A DNA stretch of 64,000 bases from contig NC_057004.1 in NCBI RefSeq assembly GCF_000002595.2, positions 5,258,405-5,322,404 of the forward strand. Direction: 5' to 3'. The notes under the pieces were generated by a model that worked only from the letters and a program-made list of their open reading frames with translations, had not been told where the DNA came from and searched no databases. Below are positions 60,186-64,000 of this stretch, piece by piece (position 1 is the first letter of the stretch; each line of letters begins with the position of its first letter). The position numbers and the translations under genes were made by a program. The stretch comes from Chlamydomonas reinhardtii (taxonomy: Eukaryota > Chlorophyta > Chlorophyceae > Chlamydomonadales > Chlamydomonadaceae).

Positions 60186-61281
60186 TTACACGCGCCCCTG
60201 CGCGCGGGCCTGCGCCTGCGCCTGCTGCAGGCGCTGCTGTTGCACCAGGTACGCCTGCTGCCGTTGTTGCGCCAGTGCGATCTGCTGCACTTGCTGCTGC
60301 TGCTTCTGGTAAAGGTGCTCAACCTGCTTCTGGTACAGCAGGCGACGGTAGGCGTCCTTGGCACGCTGGTTTGCGAAAGACCTGCGTGGGCAGAGGCAGG
60401 GGCACAAGGACGCGTTGAGCACCACACGGCGAGGTACCTGCAATGCTGCCTTTAAACCGCGTTTACAGGTCGCTCATAGCTTTGATATGATAGTTTGCAG
60501 CAGAGCTGGCTCGCGCAGGATGGGTTAAGCGAGCGCAACAGGTCAATCCCCTGCGAAATTCTGGTGACCTTCTCAACGCGCTTATAAGTAGCACTGTGCG
60601 CGACCACCACTCGCGCGCCCTGTTAAGCCCTTGCATGCACCTTTATTGAAAACCCACAAGCCCTTGACGTATCCGGCGATATTAAAGCGTGTCCACGCTG
60701 GCGATGCCCGGTTGGCACCCGGTTTTTCCGCGTGCAAACTGCAGCTTAGAGACCCTTGCGCAGCTTTTTGCGTGCTGCTGGCCAAGCCATGGCGCATCTG
60801 GGTTGGCTAGCACAACAACGCTAAACTCGTTCAACCACTTGGGAATCACCTCTGGGCAACACCCAGAGACTGTCACCGCGAAACCGGCGCTTGTGCATGG
60901 CCGGTTCCCAGCCTAAGCGGTCCCTTATAGCTTTTCAGTTCCCTCCAGCTGCCAGCGCCCACTCGCAGGCGCCCAGCGTTGCTGCCCGGAAACTTACTCT
61001 CCGCAAGGGATTGCGATGGGCTCGGAGCGCGCTGGCTCCATACTTGAGCCGGTGTCCTGGCGCACGATGGGCGCCCCAGCATCATCATCGTCGCTGTAGC
61101 TCTCCTCGTCGTCGACCTCACTCTCCGAGTACTCGCCTTCTTGCGCGCACTGGCTCAGCATCTCGCTGAGCAAGCTCCGCTGCGTCTGCAGCTTGCAAAC
61201 CTCGTGAGCTGCCTCGTGCTGCAGGGGCGCCTCCGTGGCAGAGAAGCCGACCACGCGCGGCGCAACAGGGAGAAAGTCCAT
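60186..61281 (-). CDS. Unrecognised protein with acidic middle and Gln-rich helical end
   Basis: Two exons on the - strand, 61281-60998 and 60381-60186, joined GGAGA/GTCT, give 159 residues ending at TAA. The donor is GTAAGT and the acceptor CCACGCAG. The N-terminal part (MDFLPVAPRVVGFSATEAPL) precedes a helical segment, then an acidic run with possible casein-kinase sites (EGEYSESEVDDEESYSDDDD). The C-terminal exon is Gln/Tyr/Leu-rich with heptad-like spacing (QKQVEHLYQKQQQQVQQIAL), consistent with a coiled coil or disordered Gln-rich tail. No known domain is recognised. The protein could be a small nuclear cofactor, but that is only a guess from composition. Confidence 0.6.
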
Positions 61282-62748
61282 ACTGTTTCTTGCGCAACAA
61301 CGCGAGCTAGTGAGGGCCCCAGGGCACTGAAGCACTGAAGCCGTGGGATACCGTGTGTGTATGTCTGAAAGTAAATACTGTTAAGGTGGTGGGGCTAGAC
61401 CGTAGAAGTCAAGGACAAGTTAGGGCGCGAGCAAAAAGCGCTCGATGTTCACGTGGGCTGAATTCCTAGTTGCCAAGCTATTGCTTTTTACTGGCTTACC
61501 ATTATTGCTTCAGCTGCCTGCGGGCAAACGCGGGCAAGGCTGTGTCACATTGCTGCAACATTCACGCAACCATTTGTCCTTTTCCAAGCCTTGCAGGCTG
61601 TAATCTCAGCCGCAGCGTGCTTAGTGCATGCCCCTCTATAGCCATGTAGCTGGGTTGCTGGCCTGGGGGAAGCCGCCCGCCTGTACCGGGCTTCGCATGG
61701 TCAGAGCAAACAATGGTCCGCAGATGGCTTTTGTCCGTCTCATGGCTTGAAGGTGGGCAGGCAGTCACCGTGCAAAGGTCGAGCTTGAGAAGAAAGTTGT
61801 GGCGTTTAATGGTTCGGGCGTGCCCCGCGGGTCAAAAGCGCGTCCCGACACGCCTCTGAACGGCGGTCACGGCGCTCGTGCGGGCAAAGACGAACTACGC
61901 CGCGAGCGAGCTGCCGCCAGCAGGGATGCCAGCCCTGGCCGCCAGCACTAAAAGAACGTCCGATGGGACAGGGGTGTAGCAGCATGAGCATGAGCATTTA
62001 CTTGGGTTCGAGTCCATGTGGCCCCACTAACTCCTTTGAGTCCGGAGGCGCGTTAGGTAAACAGGCAAATGGCCCAGCGTGGCCCCAGTATTAATGGCGC
62101 GGGTCCTTCCTTCCAGATGAAAGCAGTCATGCGGTGCTACACCACCACTTGTCCCCACTGAAGGGTTCCTTCATTTGGTGGTGAGCCGTGTTCCACGGCA
62201 AGGCACTCCTGGTTTCGGCCGCTCTCTCTACACTAACCTCCTGACCCCTGACCACACAAACCAACCTCCTAACCGCAACGATGTCCGCCTCAGCGCTCCC
62301 GCACAGCCATTTACTGCAAGGCGTCGCCTCAAGGCGTCACCTCAAACACACCTGGTTAGGCAGGCTGGTTGCAACTAAAGAGCGCCTCGCTCAGACACCG
62401 CACGCGACCCCACACCGGTCGGGAGGTGGCAGCGGGTCAGGGGAACTCCATCAACATCAACGTCAGCTTCAGTCCAGTCCTCAAGCTCCAGCATCCAGCA
62501 GCGGCGCCCTTGCGGCGCCCTTGCGGCGCGGGCAATGTACCTCGGAATGGGCCTTTTCACCCGGGTCAAAAGCCCCTTTCGAGACTGGAAGGAAGGACCA
62601 GCGCCAGTAATACTGGGGCCACAAAAAAAAGATGAAAGCAGTCATGTACTACTGTAGCGGTGTGGACGCGGCACGGTCCTGTCCGCGGCGACGCTGTTCC
62701 ACACATCAGCCGTTTTCCGGGCTCGGCCCTTTCACCCGGGTCAAAAGA
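61282..62748. other. Divergent upstream region containing an inverted-repeat element
   Basis: It separates the Gln-rich gene (-) from the window-end gene (+). It contains the element at 62081-62620 and two copies of TTTCACCCGGGTCAAAAG (about 62555 and 62730), a near-palindrome, with a shorter related CGCGGGTCAAAAGCG near 61827. No additional gene was recognised. Confidence 0.45.
62081..62620. mobile_element. 540-bp non-autonomous DNA element with 36-bp terminal inverted repeats
   Basis: The left end 62081-62116 begins GGCCCCAGTATTAATGGCGC; the right end 62585-62620 is its reverse complement with two mismatches in 36. The interior has no transposase-like frame. No target-site duplication is obvious (left flank CAGCGT, right flank ACAAAA). 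A separate 17-bp direct repeat, AGATGAAAGCAGTCATG, lies inside the left end (62115-62131) and just outside the right end (62630-62646). Size and structure fit a MITE; superfamily unknown. Confidence 0.7.
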
Positions 62749-64000
62749 ATGAATACAACACGCGAGCATGCAGCCGCGGCGGCAGCTACCGGCGCCGACG
62801 ACGCTGGACACAACACAAGAAGGCCGTCGCCCACCGCGGCGGGGGCTCGCCCGCACGTCGTCGGCGACATCCTGGCCGCCTCGTCTATGGAAGAGGTGCT
62901 GCGCAGGTGGGCCCGATTCATGAACCGGCATGTGCAGCTGACGGTTCCCCTCCCTGACAATCATGTTAACCCCATGCTCGCCCCCCATGCACGCCAACCC
63001 ACCACAGCGCCCACCACCTCCTGGCCGCCGCCGAGCAGCGCATCGGCGACTACTGCAGCACCTACGTGGCTATTCCCAGCCCCCGGCCCGACGCCGGCCA
63101 TAGCCGCGGTGGGGGAGGCAGCGGCAGCGGCAGCTGCGGCGACGACGTGCCTTCGCCCTCGCACGTGCTTGCCGACCCACATCCGCAGCAGCCCGACCAG
63201 CGCGAGCAGGAGCAGGGTAGCCGGCGCTGCTGGCACGTATACCGCAGCTTCAGCCAGGCGCGCCGGCGGCTGGAGGCGGCGGCGGCGGCCGAGGCGGCGG
63301 CGGCGGTTGGAGGCGGCGGCGGCGGCGGCACACCTGGCGTTGCTTGTACTGACCTGGAGGTATTGGAGAAGCTGGTTAGAGAGGTGGGCTCCCGCCCCAG
63401 TGAGCTGGTGAGCGTGCTAGCGGCCAATGAGCGGCTGCTGAGCTCGCTGGCAGGAGGCGGAGGTCGGGCTGGCGCCGGTGCCGGTGGTGAGCATGGAGGA
63501 GCGGGGATTGGAAAGGTGGCTGGCGCATGTGCGGTCAGCAGGGCGACGGAGAAGGGTCATTTGGGTTGCGTTGGTTACGATTGGGGCTGAAGGTGAGCGG
63601 CTTCCTAGCTATCTTTCGTCTGGCGGTGGCCGGCCGCCGGGCTGGCTCAGCGCGCCCGCTGGCCTGGTCTCCACACCACACCCGCGGTCCGCGTCCCCGC
63701 CCTCACGGCCCCTCTCCTTCTACCGCTCCCTCACATGTGCAGCCGTGGGCACCACCACGCCGCACACCACCACCAGCGCCACCAGCGCCACCAGCGCCAC
63801 CACCACACCCGCCACCAGCGCCACCGGGGCCGGCGAGGCCCCCGGGGCCGGCGGCGGGCTGCCTGAGGTGGTTCCGGGTCTGCGCCAGTCTCAGGCCGAG
63901 GCGGTGTTCCGGCGACTGGACCGGCGGCGGCGGGGCTGGCTGGACCAGGATGACCTGGTGGCTGGGCTGGAGCTGCTGGGTGAGGGCGGGGTTGGGGGAG
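62749..64000 (+). CDS. 5' part of unrecognised gene with EF-hand-like segment
   Basis: The gene runs off the window. Visible exons are 62749-62906, 63008-63486 and 63743-63979, joined in consistent phase; the last is followed by GTGAGG. The ATG at 62749 is the first after the repeats, but an in-frame start at 62632 or upstream exons are possible. The protein begins Ala/Thr-rich, then has a helical stretch (EEVLRSAHHLLAAAEQRIGD), a Gly/Ala/Asp/Pro-rich linker, a second helical stretch (TDLEVLEKLVREVGSRPSEL) and, after a Thr/Ala/Ser repeat, AVFRRLDRRRRGWLDQDDLV, which resembles one EF-hand with a poor loop. No full domain can be named. The element at 62081-62620 ends about 130 bp before the chosen start. 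Confidence 0.5.

Noticed and set aside
61990-62030. GGGTTCGAGTCC, resembling a tRNA T loop
   Set aside because: The stem bases around the loop are not complementary, and no D or anticodon arm is present upstream.

Overview
The window reads as nuclear DNA of a volvocine green alga (Chlamydomonas/Volvox relatives). The coding sequence is GC-rich, genes are broken by many short introns with GTGAGT/GTGCGT donors and GCAG acceptors, TGTAA polyadenylation signals are present, introns carry many (GT)n/(CA)n tracts, and proteins contain long Gly/Ala/Pro/Gln low-complexity stretches. The gene set fits: a flagellar kinesin-9, a plastid-type CLC channel, an algal CobS and a receptor-like kinase. The species cannot be named from the sequence. 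All gene models below were built by hand from splice sites, reading-frame continuity and family motifs.

Layout. 1-1704 (+): 3' end of an unrecognised low-complexity protein. 3460-5105 (-): eRF1 glutamine methyltransferase (N6AMT1/MTQ2). Only 225 bp separate its start from a KIF6-type kinesin-9 (5331-12165, +), followed by mitochondrial proline dehydrogenase with an EF-hand-like pair (12774-17320, +). 17321-20635 has no recognisable gene but holds a hairpin-rich repeat. 20636-27302 (-): receptor-like kinase. 29136-32362 (-): cobalamin synthase CobS. 33541-37680 (+): carboxypeptidase-Y-like serine carboxypeptidase. 38528-40266 (+): small PARP-type zinc-finger protein. 40985-47464 (+): CAMK-like protein kinase. 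49839-55843 (-): plastid-type CLC chloride channel. 56576-57273 (+): 110-residue probable plastid membrane protein. 60186-61281 (-): unrecognised acidic/Gln-rich protein. 62749 to the window end (+): 5' part of an unrecognised gene with an EF-hand-like segment, just downstream of a 540-bp element with 36-bp terminal inverted repeats.

These are ordinary monocistronic nuclear genes, not a cluster with one job. Four head-to-head gene pairs are evident: MTQ2/KIF6, CobS/carboxypeptidase, CLC/plastid protein and the 60186 gene/window-end gene. The MTQ2/KIF6 gap is short enough to be a shared promoter. The most informative observations are the complete intron-bearing eukaryotic CobS, several short dispersed repeat families lying in introns of unrelated genes, the inverted-repeat element, a tandem repeat that multiplies in-phase splice acceptors inside MTQ2, and two GC-AG introns. 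I found no convincing tRNA, rRNA or CRISPR array, and no intact autonomous transposon. I cannot point to a clearly new multi-gene system.
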